From contig JAQGDQ010001203.1 of the NCBI GenBank assembly GCA_030141605.1, positions 1 through 55,716 of the forward strand: a stretch of 55,716 nt of DNA, in the 5' to 3' direction. The notes under the pieces were generated by a model. The model was not told the origin of the DNA. It did not search any database and saw nothing but the letters and a program-made list of their open reading frames with translations. This DNA is from Tubiluchus corallicola (Eukaryota; Priapulida; Priapulimorpha; Priapulimorphida; Tubiluchidae). Below are positions 21,190-31,189 of the stretch, piece by piece. Every line of letters begins with the position of its first letter. The stretch's first letter is position 1. A program made the translations under genes and the position numbers.

Positions 21190-21195
21190 TTTAAT
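21190..21195 (-). terminator. Poly(A) signal candidate of ARPC5
   Basis: ATTAAA on the minus strand, 43 bases downstream of the ARPC5 stop codon; a common variant of AATAAA. Confidence 0.5.
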
Positions 21196-21237
21196 GAAAT
21201 GATGCCGCCGGAATGCAGCGCGGACGACTTGGCGAGT

Positions 21238-21300
21238 CTAGACACGCTTCCTGTCTGTTAACACCCGTATGATAGAACCAACGCCGCCAACAGTGTAGGC
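21238..21300 (-). CDS. ARPC5: ARPC5 exon 4 (C-terminus and stop)
   Basis: Acceptor TTTCTTTGTGTTTTCAG then 20 codons, AYTVGGVGSIIRVLTDRKRV, and TAG. The VGSI(I/V)RVLT segment is the most conserved end of the ARPC5 family. Confidence 0.95.
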   Translation of the reverse strand, partial: AYTVGGVGSIIRVLTDRKRV

Positions 21301-24300
21301 CTGAAAACACAAAGAAAAAAACGGTAAGCAGGCATAAATTTGATTCGTGTCCGACGAGTGTCATGGATGGAAACCGAATTAGGAATCGCGCGTTTCGGTT
21401 TTTCTAAATAAGCCACGGAATCTAGTCATTTTCCTGCCCAAATTAAGTTATTTAATGATATTTATTTAGTAAAACACAATTTAGAATCCGAATTTAAAGG
21501 CAGTTTTATCTGTTGGAACTAAGTATCTGAAAGGAAAACCGGATGATTGTGTAAACACGCGTTCAGAATAAAGTATGGTCTAAAATATTCAAAACTACAA
21601 TAGCTTTTTTTAAAACTAAAGCTTAGATTAAATAATAATTACCTCGGATACTCAAATTTTGTTAAACTTTCAAAGCTACGCGCGGCTCAGTGAATCTACT
21701 AAGATTGGCAGCGGTGCCTTTTTGTCACATTCGCGTGGCCGACAAATAGTAGGCGGTACCGTGATAACCATGATCATGAACTGCAGTGTTAGTTTCTGAC
21801 GTCATATGACGTAGAGCCCATTTTTCGTGACATCATGCATTTAAGCAGTACTGTAACGCTTACGCAAACATGCTTGACACGCAAGGGAAGATGCCTGCCA
21901 TTGCACAAACTGTGGTTAGTTTCTGACGTAAGCTATAGTTGTGTTCGATTGTCGTTAAATTAGCTTTCTGAGCTAATTATTCAAATACAAGAAACAATTG
22001 CTAACTTTTATATGCAAGAAAATGTATATTTTGGGCAGTAAATCAAAATGAGATTGAGTCTAAACAATCGTCCGGTCTTCCTTTAACATGGAGCAAAATA
22101 AACTTGGGTTAAATGGCAAGGTACATTTTTGACATTTCATTGATGGTGTAGCATGGTTGAGTCTATCTATATTTTTCCTTGTTACCTATTCGCTTTCATT
22201 GGCGTAAGCATTAATTCCAGCATTTAGTTCATGCGTATTGTCAGTAAAGGTACCTACTCCGTGTGTACGTAATGCGTGATGTATGGTCTATAATGTGTAT
22301 ACAACAGTTTGTATTTAAATATGTAGAAGTGTTTCCATGTGTACATAATGCTTGATGCGTATTCATTCACTCATGGATGCGTGATACGTAATGCGTATAC
22401 AACAGTTTGTATTTAAATATGTAGAAGTGTTTCCATGTGTACGTAATGCGTGATGCGTATTCATTCACTCATGGATGCGTGATACGTAATGCGTATACAA
22501 CAGTTTGTATGTAAACATGTAGAAGTGTTTCCATGTGTACGTAATGCGTGATGCGTATTCATTCACCCATGGATGCGTGATACGTAATGCGTATACAACA
22601 GTTTGTATTTAAATATGTAGAAGTGTTTCCATGTGTACATAATGCTTGATGCGTATTCATTCACTCATGGATGCGTGATACGTAATGCGTGATGCGTATT
22701 CATTCACCCATGGATGCGTGATACGTAATGCGTATACAACAATTTGTATTTAAATATGTAGATGTGTTTCCATGTGTACGTACTGCGTGCGTACTCGTTC
22801 ATTAGTTCGTAATCGCTATCATCCGAATACGCATCAAGCAGCAGTACCCAGACGAGAAACCGCCGTTGCCTAGGTGATTATAGTCAGTCTTCAAGTTTCC
22901 GGTGACCATTTTCGCTGTTTAGCTTTTTGATAATTCTAGCTAGGTGAGTTTTAGCCACCTTAGGATTGATATATTTTGTTTGAATGTTTGAGAAATGGAA
23001 GAAGCATGTAATTATGTGTTGCGCATGTAACGTGCATGTTATGTGTTGCGATACGGCCGTGTTGTTCTCTCCCCTGCAAAATGTTCTGCACCCAAAACCC
23101 ATGGTTTTTTTTAAATTTTTCCGCCTAATAACAAAGTAATACGCTAATGCTGCAGCTGTAATTATCACGGATAAATTTCGACAGAGACATGCTTTCCAAA
23201 AATTATTGTTTGCAATTTTTACAAATAGCGACCGGAAAAAGCGCCGTGGGTTTTGTTAATACGCATAGTATTTACTGACATATGGAAACAGTCAATATGC
23301 ATCACGCATTACGTGCACATGGAGTCACAGCTTAAAACATTATAAACCATTTACCTTTTCATGCCAAGTAAGCAGAAACCCACTACTACCTCAGTTCATA
23401 CGTACAGTCGGAAATACACCTTAAACCATTTACCTTTTCATGCCAAGTAAGCAGAAGCCCACTACTACCATCTGATGGCACTTCGAATCCCTTGTATATA
23501 TACTTCATCAACATATCAACAGTTTCTTTGTCCAATGTCTTGATGGCATTTTCAACTTCGCTACTTTTGAATGACGTCAGAACACGCATTACGAGTTGGA
23601 AGCTTTTCTCCTGTAACAATGCAAACACAATGCAGAAGTGCATTGTAGAGATGCAACTGTTTACAAGCTTGCTTTTGAAAATCTCAAGCAAAGATCATAA
23701 TGCATTTTTTTAAAGTGCACTGACATAGCACTAAATGCTCTGTATTTAACTGCAACAATGATTTATAACAGTCTTGCAAATTGGTTACAACAATCTAATG
23801 GTTACAACATTGGTTACAACATTACTAAGCAAGCAGTACAACTTTGGAATTCATTACCGACATCACTAAAACACAGCAGCTCTTTATCAATATTTAAGTC
23901 TAAATTAAAAAAACATTTAATGACTCGTTTTGAATATCTGACATACGAACACGATGATTAATGTTTAAAGATCATAATGCTACATTAAAAAATAAACAAA
24001 TTCTGTTGCTTATATTTCATAAATTATAAAATGAAATGTGATTTTGCTGAAGTAAATTCAAACAGGGTTTGATATTTCGGTTGCCTGGGCCTGGAGACGC
24101 TAAAACTTCACAGTGGTCAGCACTGAAGATACGCCGCATTGCTGGTATAAGCATGTCACAAACTGTCATGTAAACGAAACTTTTGCTTTATTTGAACTGA
24201 TTTAGTAAATATTTTTCAACAGTTTTTGACATCTAGGAGAAAAGAAAAGGCAAATTGGAAAAATACTAGTAAAATCTGGGAAAAATGCTACCGGAAATTA

Positions 24301-27300
24301 TCCAATATTTCCGTTAGGAAATTTAATTAATTTCAGAGTAATTATCGGCAAATCGAAATCAAAACTTCATTTCAGTAACATCCCTGAGTCAAACCTCGTT
24401 ATAACATCCCCTTTACAAAGCCAAACTCGCTAAAACTCCAACTTTTTTGCAGTCCCAAAGTAGACGGTATAAAAGGGTTTAGCTGTAGGTGAATCTTTTC
24501 ATACTTTCACTATGTGAGCTAGCGATCTGTGCACAAATTTATAAAGAAAATGCTTTTATAACTATTCGGTAAACTTAGTCAATAATCTGCAGATTATATT
24601 CAGTCTAAGGCAGGGTTGTGCAAACTGCAGCCCGCGGGCCACTTGCGGCCCGCCGAGAGATCTTGTGCGGTCCGCGAAGAGGTTTGTCAACGTAATGAAA
24701 GTGCGGCCCATGCGATCCAGCTGAAGTCCGCACCAATATCGCAAAGATAGTGCGGGTAGTTTTTTCCTCTAGATCGGATGGCATTAACCCTTGCAAGACC
24801 GTTAACACTTAATGTCACTGTCGGACATGACGAAATATATGGTTTTTAATATAAATTTTAATAACTTCTAAAATAGTTTCTTGAGTATAGTAGTGCAGTA
24901 GTAATGATGTGCGCAAATCGGATGCAAAAAATCGTTATTAGGTCCTACTATACTTGGCTCCTTGACCAAACTGCCTGTGGCCCCACAGGAAATGTGAGAA
25001 AGTTTAATGTAGCCCGGCTAGTCAGATAATTTGCAAACCCCTGGTCTAAGGCATTTAAAAACATGCAGTCATCACGGTGGCTTAACAAATTGCTTTCTCA
25101 TCTCACCCTGAACTAATAAATATTAATCAAACGGCAACAAACGACAACTTATTCGAACTTATCATCCAAATAAACTTCCTCGCAGGTTCCGTCTGGCACC
25201 CCCCCTTGACACGCCCCACCCATCACTTTATCCCTGTTCGTTCCCCAGTCATAAATCTTCCCGTCGTCAACTCTTTGGTCAATAACATTCATCGAACATT
25301 TACTAACTTCTGCAGGTGCTGTATCGTTTTGGATGGCCGACACGCCGTGCTGCATTTTGCCTCGTGCGGAGTCTCCTACGTATATTTAGTTTAATTTTGT
25401 TTGCTGTAGAAATTTGCAATCATTTTATTGACTTATACAATGTTCACAGATGATGGTGGAATGTAGAATAACTGTATAACTTGTTTCGTTGCCATAAAAA
25501 TTCTCTCCACGCACAGTAGCATAAAAGCAACAAACAATTTATTGAGAAAACCTTGTATTCAAAAACATAACCTTTTACATTGCTGTCTTTTGATCAACTG
25601 GAACTTGCATGCCTGAGAGAATAAAGCTCTAATCACATGACCAGACATACTATCGTATTATATACTAAGTTCCTATTGGAAGGTACATCAAATTCATGCA
25701 TACAGACCTTAAATAGAAAGGTCACCTATATTCTACAGACTACTAGTTAAACCAAAATCAAAGTCTACTTGGCTTCTTTGATAGCAGAATAAAGATTATT
25801 GGTTTACAGAAAGCTGTGTTATAATGTTATAATTTTTCTCTATTTAAATTTGAATGAGAGAGTTAGAACCAGAATTAAAGCATGAAATTAACAACCTAAT
25901 TACTCTGTAAAAGTAATGACTATCTATAAAAGCAAAAGGAAACAATATTTAGAAAGAAAAAATCACTCTCTGACAAACTTTGTACAATTAGAGTGTAGAT
26001 GGCAGCATAGACTAAATCAGTACTTTAGTGTAGTAGACTGACAATTAAATGGATACCACAATCGCGTACTCGGTACAATATGCGACATTTGCACTGTAAA
26101 ATGTTGCTACCACTGATCATGACTAAATAAAGTAAATGATGCATAATCATAACAATGATTACCTTTATTGCTTGATTCTTTGATCCTATAGGCGGGTTCT
26201 TTAAGACAAGTTGTAATGCTTCCACATTCTTTGACGTAAAATATGTAATTAAGGAACAAACTCAGAATTATTTCCCAACAGTAAGCTTTTTTTTACTACT
26301 CTTGAGGCAGAATAAAAGAACTGAAGCAAAACAGTGTAGTTCCAGGGATGAGAATTTTCTGCAGATACGCAAATTCCGAGTTTTTGGAAGACCTGTAGTG
26401 CCATTTTTGTAAATCGCGTGAATTCGTTGAGAAAATTTTTACGGACCCAGTACATTATTTCACAAGCTGACCGCTAGTTGGCAGTCCGTCACTTTGTTTA
26501 CATCACGTGCATCAGTGTAACCACGTGTATATCTCTATGTATAAAAATATAGAATCAATTGTGCGGAGTTATTTGAGTCAATTGCAGACAGTTTTTATAT
26601 ACTTTTGCATAGGAGCGGCCAGTACTTAGGCGTTTTTGAGACAATTAGATATCATGTATCCTTGAATTAAATTATAAATTATGCATGAAACAAGGTAATT
26701 GATATTTTAAGTCCACTTATTTTAAGTATCTATGGTCACAAAATTGCTATCTGTTGATTTGCCCCCTTGAAGCCCCATGGGGACTTTGCCCCTCAACCTG
26801 ATTAGGGGCCTATGTGGCCCCAAAACCCCTGGCTGGTTTCAAAGTTTTTTGCAATTTGTCATTCTCATCCCTTTAAGACTAATTTGCACTATTTTTGTTG
26901 ATATTATTAAGTTTTTTGCATTATTTTCTTTGCATAACACCTACAGACAACATATCCATTGCCTCACGTTCTTCTTTTCTTTTTTCTATCCTGTCCTGTA
27001 CTAAAACCGATCTTTCTGATCTTCAATGTTATTTTGGTCATTCGCTATCATGTTACCCACGCAAGCTCTGTTTCCTGCCTACAGTGGAGTAATTATGTTC
27101 TAAATTTATTGTTTACTGATTTTGTATTGTTCTCATTCTTTGTTGTTTCGAGCATAGATTGTATTGTTACTGCATATAGAGCAACTAAATTTTAGCTTCC
27201 TATTGCCCAGATATGATGCAGCAAATTGAAGAAACTTCTGACATCTTTCGCAAATTAATATACCATCATCATCGTCATCATATGCCCGTCACGTCTATTG

Positions 27301-28071
27301 TAGACATTGTGCAGGCAGAATTCTAAAATAAAAGACATCTGCCTTCAGACTGGTAAACGCAGCAGTAATCCAGCAAAAAAAAAACTAGACACTGCTACGC
27401 CAGTGGCTTGTCAGCACCACTTCCGTTTAAATATAGTAGATATACAATATGTGAGAAATATGACTTGTCTTCGAAGACTAGTGAGTTTCCAAATATGCTC
27501 TTATTAATATCAACTAAGTGGATTACGAAACTTCAAAGGATATAAATTGAGCAATTGGGTCACTTGATTCTCATCAGGTCCAGCATCGCCTACGTCTTCT
27601 GAGGTTTCTTCTTGGTAGTTGTCCTCATTGTACTGGTCCACATCTACAGTCCTAAACTGCGTGGAAGAAGTTGCCTTAGCCATTTAGATTTAAATTCACA
27701 AGATCTACGCTAACATCCGTCCCTCCCAGCCGGATGGTTGTTTAAACGCAGCAGTAATCCAGCAAAAAAAAACTAGACACTGCTACGCCAGTGGCTTGTC
27801 AGCACCACTTCCGTTTAAATATAGTAGATATACAATATGTGAGAAATATGACTAGTCTTCGAAGACTAGTGAGTTTCCAAATATGCTCTTATTAATATCA
27901 ACTAAGTGGATTACGAAACTTCAAAGGATATAAATTGAGCAATTGGGTCACTTGATTCTCATCAGGTCCAGCATCGCCTACGTCTTCTGAGGTTTCTTCT
28001 TGGTAGTTGTCCTCATTGTACTGGTCCACATCTACAGTCCTAAACTGCGTGGAAGAAGTTGCCTTAGCCAT
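21238..28071 (-). CDS. ARPC5: Actin-related protein 2/3 complex subunit 5 (p16-Arc)
   Basis: Four coding exons join to a complete 150-residue protein, against 151 in human ARPC5. Order on the minus strand: exon 1 (28071-27932, or its duplicate 27683-27544), exon 2 (26235-26163), exon 3 (23610-23434), exon 4 (21300-21238). All phases match: 140 + 73 + 177 + 63 bases. Recognisable landmarks are FRTVDVDQYNEDNY near the N-terminus, GDAGPDE, LVLKNPPIGSKNQAIK, DMLMKYIYKGFEVPSD, LLLTWHEK and the C-terminal GGVGSIIRVLTDRKRV, each close to the family. ARPC5 is the small helical subunit that tethers ARPC1 to the rest of the Arp2/3 complex, which nucleates branched actin filaments in the cytoplasm. Introns 2 and 3 are GT-AG; intron 1 is AT-AC. 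Several transposons lie in the introns. I see no frameshift, so the gene should be functional. Confidence 0.95.
22257..23322. mobile_element. Candidate element with 28-bp inverted ends
   Basis: CTCCGTGTGTACGTAATGCG plus TGATGTAT at about 22257 and, in reverse complement, CTCCATGTGCACGTAATGCG plus TGATGCAT ending at about 23322 match at 25 of 28 bases. The 98-bp tandem array inside repeats the left terminal sequence. No clear target duplication is seen. Superfamily unknown. Confidence 0.45.
22258..22780. repeat. 98-bp tandem repeat, about five copies
   Basis: The unit contains CATGTGTACGTAATGCGTGA, CATTCACTCATGGATGCGTG, ATACAACAGTTTGTATTTAA and TAGAAGTGTTTC. The penultimate unit has an internal deletion near 22690. 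Located in ARPC5 intron 3. Confidence 0.93.
23344..23390 (-). repeat. Partial tandem duplication of ARPC5 exon 3 end
   Basis: These 47 bases repeat 23423-23469 with one or two changes, at a 79-bp offset. They contain codons for GSSG-FLLTWHEK and the same donor AAAG/GTAAATGG. There is no good acceptor in front of the fragment in the correct phase, so it is most likely a non-functional echo, although it offers a second donor. Confidence 0.85.
23434..23610 (-). CDS. ARPC5: ARPC5 exon 3
   Basis: Acceptor TTTGCATTGTTACAG/GAG at 23610 and donor AAAG/GTAAAT at 23434. 59 codons, phase 0 at both ends, including LTSFKSSEVENAIKTLDKE and MLMKYIYKGFEVPSDGSS. Confidence 0.95.
23758..23961 (+). pseudogene. 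LINE ORF2 C-terminal remnant in ARPC5 intron 2
   Basis: The frame reads NITKQAVQLWNSLPTSLKHS then SSLSIFKSKLKKHLMTRF, the typical end of LINE ORF2 (VQLWNSLP..IK...S...FK.KLK..L). Only about 65 codons survive. It is antisense to ARPC5. Confidence 0.75.
24611..25043. mobile_element. hAT-Charlie-like MITE with perfect 8-bp target duplication
   Basis: Ends CAGGGTTGTGCAAACTGCAG and (reverse) CAGGGGTTTGCAAATTATCT; internal GCCCGCGGGCCACTTGCGGC is characteristic of Charlie-type hAT elements. GTCTAAGG flanks it exactly on both sides (24603-24610 and 25044-25051). An internal TTAACCCTTGCAAG at 24785 resembles a piggyBac end, but no partner is found. It lies in ARPC5 intron 2. Confidence 0.95.
25149..25355 (-). 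CDS. Candidate 68-codon ORF or exon in ARPC5 intron 2
   Basis: An ATG at 25355 starts MQHGVSAIQNDTAPAEVSKC and the frame runs to a stop at 25149, ending TCEEVYLDDKFE. Composition is balanced and hydrophilic, GC content is higher than in the surrounding intron, and the frame is also open for about ten codons upstream (YVGDSARGK). It is on the same strand as ARPC5. I do not recognise a domain. It could be a nested small gene, an alternative exon, or a retrocopied fragment. No strong acceptor precedes it (only A-rich ACGTAG/GAG). Confidence 0.35.
   Translation of the reverse strand: MQHGVSAIQNDTAPAEVSKCSMNVIDQRVDDGKIYDWGTNRDKVMGGACQGGVPDGTCEEVYLDDKFE
26163..26235 (-). CDS. ARPC5: ARPC5 exon 2
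   Basis: 73 bases: it completes a Leu codon begun in exon 1, then SKNVEALQLVLKNPPIGSK and NQAIK. Preceded by an AC acceptor with an upstream TTCCTTAAT branch site (26248-26256), followed by the GT donor AAAG/GTAATC. Confidence 0.95.
26343..26872 (+). mobile_element. hAT-like MITE family D, copy 2
   Basis: Ends CAGGGATGAGAATTTTCTGC and TTGTCATTCTCATCCCTT. It has about 60 bp more than copy 1 near the right end (GCCCCATGGGGACTTTGCCC region at 26771). It sits in ARPC5 intron 1. No clear target duplication. Confidence 0.82.
27544..27683 (-). CDS. ARPC5: ARPC5 exon 1, duplicate B (inner)
   Basis: Identical in coding sequence to exon 1A: 46 codons from MAKATSSTQF to VTQLLN plus two bases. It is closest to exon 2. 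It lacks a splice acceptor, so it would be used only from its own promoter or skipped. Confidence 0.85.
27932..28071 (-). CDS. ARPC5: ARPC5 exon 1, copy A (outer)
   Basis: ATG at 28071 in AATCTAAATGG context, A at -3 and G at +4. 46 codons plus two bases, containing FRTVDVDQYNEDNYQEET and GDAGPDENQ. Followed directly by the donor ATATCCTTT. Confidence 0.9.
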
Positions 28072-28130
28072 TTAGATTTAAATTCACAAGATCTACGCTA
28101 ACATCCGTCCCTCCCAGCCGGATGGTTGTT

Positions 28131-29360
28131 GCATTGTTTTGAAGTTGAACGCTCGCAGTTGAAATTTCATGTTAAATGATTTTATTGCTAATGTACTGCT
28201 AATTTACGTTTAAACCATGGAGCTAGATGATGTGTAACAAGCATTATAAAGTGAACTTTAAATTGAATTCCACATAATAATTATAATCATACTGCTGGAC
28301 TTATCTATTTATATAACAATGTGTGGGGTTACAGCAGTTTTTGACACTGGATTTTTACACAATAGTTTTGGGCCCATAGATTTCGGATACACAAGCCATT
28401 TAGACTAAGAAACAGTTAGACAGTAGATACTAGCAGTTTTGGATACGTAGGTCATTTGGACACGTAGGACTTTAAGTAATTTGAACACATAGGACATTTG
28501 AACACAATGTGATATGGACACCTGTGTAATTTAGACACCTATAAGCTCTTTAGACACTAAGGGTTGAAATATAAAACATTTGGACACTAGCTGATTTTCA
28601 CACCAGATATTTAGAAATGTGGATAATTTGGATGCATTAACCGTACCAAGCATACCATTTGGATTGAATCCAGAGTCATAATCATTTAGCAATATTTGTT
28701 ATTTAATTATACCCAGTTCTTGGAGATGGATGAGTTAAAGTCACCTTTTTGCAATATTCATAAATATTAATGTCGATATCCAAATGTTGTGATGGTAGAA
28801 CTGTGAACTGCAACAACTGCGATTGACACTGAACAGCAATTGTGATGGACATGGCGAGATTTCTTGCTGTAACTTTTCATGAAAAATGAAATCTACTACT
28901 CAAATAAGTGTGATAATAATATTGTACAGATTAAACTGTCTAGGTGTTAATTAAAGCTAAATGACGAACATCAGCAAGAGAAAATTTTCTTGATTGTAAA
29001 ATGGTTATGAGGACAACCGTCTAAAATGTCACGCTGGTCCAGAATCTACATTTGTACGCATCGTGCCTCAATGAAATAAACAGATGGTATGAGAATTGAA
29101 ACAGCACAGAAGCGGTTTTTCTCACAGTCATCCATCCATTTCTTTATCAGCTTTGACTATCTTAACTTTAAATGCTAAGAACGTAATGTGAACAGTCAGT
29201 TGTTAGCCACTGCTGCTCCTATATAGGATTTCTTGTCTAACAACTAAACTTATTAAAAATAAAACTACAATAGTTTTGCAGTCTGTAAACACTTCAGCAA
29301 TATGCAAAGCATGTGGCTCCATCTATTAAGAAAATAATAACAAGGAAGCATTACAAACAA
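28131..29360. other. Region upstream of ARPC5
   Basis: The first few hundred bases should contain the distal promoter; no TATA box is evident on the minus strand. At about 28370-28640 a degenerate repeat of the kind TTTGGACACNTAGGACAT recurs every 20-25 bases. I see nothing else. Confidence 0.4.
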
Positions 29361-29840
29361 TGGCGGCTCGTGTATGGATACTGCGAAACTGCAGCACCCC
29401 CTATTTTCACTTAATATTATCGATAATATTCAATATAAGAAGTCTTTTTTCTTTAGTTCTTTCTTTATACTTGTACGGAATGAGAGCACATGAGGGTAGT
29501 ACTGTTTGCTTCACAGCCCAGCACAGGGGGCTCCAGGAACGTGGTGTTTAGCTGTCGTGCGCATGCGGCCACGTCTGAGTCCAACTAGAAAAAGTATTGT
29601 CGCTAACACAGTTTGTTGTCAGTTCTCACGTGCTTACAGTGGATTAAGCTTGAACCGCGACAATTTAGGCTATTAGTAAGCAAAAAATATTTTTTGTTTA
29701 CGATTTTATCAAGTTTATGTATAAATATTTTCATATGTTTGTTTGTTTACAATTACAACATTAAAATCACATACTTGTTACGTTTTACACAGTATTAAAA
29801 CAATTGCTAAAAATTTTCTGAAGCAGCACCCCCGCTAATT
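29361..29840 (+). mobile_element. hAT-like MITE family B, copy 3, right end lost
   Basis: Starts TGGCGGCTCGTGTATGG, matches copy 1 from TTTGCTTCACAG through GAAGCAG, and contains the CTGCAGCACCCCCTATTTTC box shared with copy 2. The right end stops at CCGCTAATT where the next tandem array begins. Confidence 0.78.
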
Positions 29841-29848
29841 ATTTTAAT

Positions 29849-30488
29849 GTTCTTTGAAATCATATTTGTCTGAAATCATGTTCATTCTTGAATCTGAGTC
29901 TCTTAAATATGTCGACATTCGTGTTCTTTGAAATCATATTTGTCTGAAATCATGATCGTTCTTGAATCTGAGTCTGTTAAATATGTCGACATTCGTGTCC
30001 TTTTATGTTCTTTGAAATCATATTTGTTTGAAATCATATTCGTTCTTGAATCTGAGTCTCTTAAATTTGTTGACATTCGTGTTCTTTAATGTCCTTTGAA
30101 ATCATGTTTGTCTGAAATCTTGTTCGTTCTTGAATCTGAGTCTGTTAAATATGTCGGCATTCGTGTTCTTTAATGTTCTTTGAAATCATATTTGTCTGAA
30201 ATCTTGTTTGTTCTTGAATCTGAGTCTCTTAAATATGTCGACATTCGTGTTCTTTAATGTCTTTGAAATCATATTTGTCTGAAATCTTGTTTGTTCTTGA
30301 ACCTGAGTCTCTTAAATATGTCGACATTCGTGTTCTTTAATGTTCTTTGAAATCATATTTGTCTGAAATCATATCTGTTCTTGAATCTGAGTCTGTTAAA
30401 TATGTCGACATTCGTGTTCTTTGAAATCATATTTGTCTGAAATCTTGTTTGTTCTTGAATCTGAGTCTCTTAAATATGTCGACATTCG
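29849..30488. repeat. 74/84-bp tandem repeat, about eight copies
   Basis: The unit contains TTCTTTGAAATCATATTTGT, CTGAAATC, TTCTTGAATCTGAGTCTCTT and AAATATGTCGACATTCGTG. Some copies add TTCTTTAATG, giving the two lengths. Confidence 0.93.
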
Positions 30489-31189
30489 TACCTTAGAGAC
30501 ATGTCAGATGCACTACCCCTTTTAAGTCAGAAACAGAAAAAATTGAAGTCGTTCATTGATTTATTTTATAATGTTAACTCCGCGAACTATAAGTACCCTA
30601 AACCTTCCTCCTCTACCTCCCCCTCCCCCTCCCCCTCCCGAGTATTATGCCCTTAAATAAACACATTTATGCGCAACTGCATCACGCATTCCTCACACTC
30701 GCTGTGGTGTAACATCCGATCTTATATAAAAAAAGTGAAATTTTAAAATTTATAAATCATGATATAATAACGCTCGTTAAATTAATAACAATTTTAAGAA
30801 GTTATAATTTAAATAATAATAATTTTACTACCACCTATCAACGCAATACATTACAATATGTATAATGTGTTGGGAACCGAAAGGGAAGCTTTATAAAGTG
30901 GTGTTTTTAAGCAATAAATCCCGACTCTGTATTGGATGTATGCAGAACTCTCTCCGGCCATCGTTTCAACTATTTTGGCTTAGTAACCATAGGTTTAATT
31001 TTTGCTATAACTTGACCGGGAGTCGAACCCACGCCTCTCAGTAGAAAGTAAACAAATTACCCTAAGCTACCTAGTCTGACTCCATCATCATTATTATTGC
31101 CTTAAGTACTGATTGTTCGGAACTGAATTAGAACAAATGACAATGTTTTAGACAGCTATTAGACACGCCCAATTTCCAGTTTACAGATT
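30489..31189. other. Mostly unassigned, with a tRNA-like segment
   Basis: A CCCTCC repeat lies at 30613-30638. On the minus strand at about 31085-31015, TAGCTTAGGGTAATTTG and GTGGGTTCGACTCCCGG resemble pol III boxes A and B; this is a likely tRNA-derived SINE head or tRNA pseudogene. No coding frame is seen. Confidence 0.4.

Larger units (their letters stand above)
21301..23433 (-). other. ARPC5 intron 3
   Basis: A GT-AG intron of 2133 bp: donor AAAG/GTAAATGG at 23433, acceptor TTTTCAG at 21301-21303. It holds the 98-bp array and TIR-bounded element (22257-23322) and the partial exon duplication (23344-23390). At 21787-21925 a motif GTTAGTTTCTGACGT occurs twice. Confidence 0.9.
26236..27931 (-). 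other. ARPC5 intron 1, U12-type AT-AC
   Basis: The donor is ATATCCTTT (27931-27923 for exon 1A; the same at 27543-27535 for exon 1B), the branch site TTCCTTAAT lies at 26256-26248, and the intron ends in TTTTAC at 26236. The branch adenosine is about 13 bases from the 3' end. These are the minor-spliceosome consensus elements. Only this splice choice yields a protein of normal family length. Confidence 0.9.
27355..28130 (-). repeat. 388-bp tandem duplication covering ARPC5 exon 1
   Basis: Units 27355-27742 and 27743-28130 differ by one substitution (CTTGTC vs CTAGTC) and one base in an A-run, so they are above 99% identical. Each includes about 60 bp upstream of the ATG, the whole exon 1 and the U12 donor with the beginning of intron 1. 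The second unit holds a perfect palindrome ACTAGTCTTCGAAGACTAGT at 27851-27870. Confidence 0.95.

Noticed and set aside
24387-24450. GTCAAACCTCGTTATAAC as a pogo-type end
   Set aside because: No partner inverted end within reach; could be chance or an orphan end.
27932-27937. Conventional GT donor for ARPC5 exon 1 (CAA/GTGACC or TTTC/GTAATC)
   Set aside because: The first would delete six conserved-length residues; the second gives the wrong phase with exon 2. The AT-AC pair fits length and phase.
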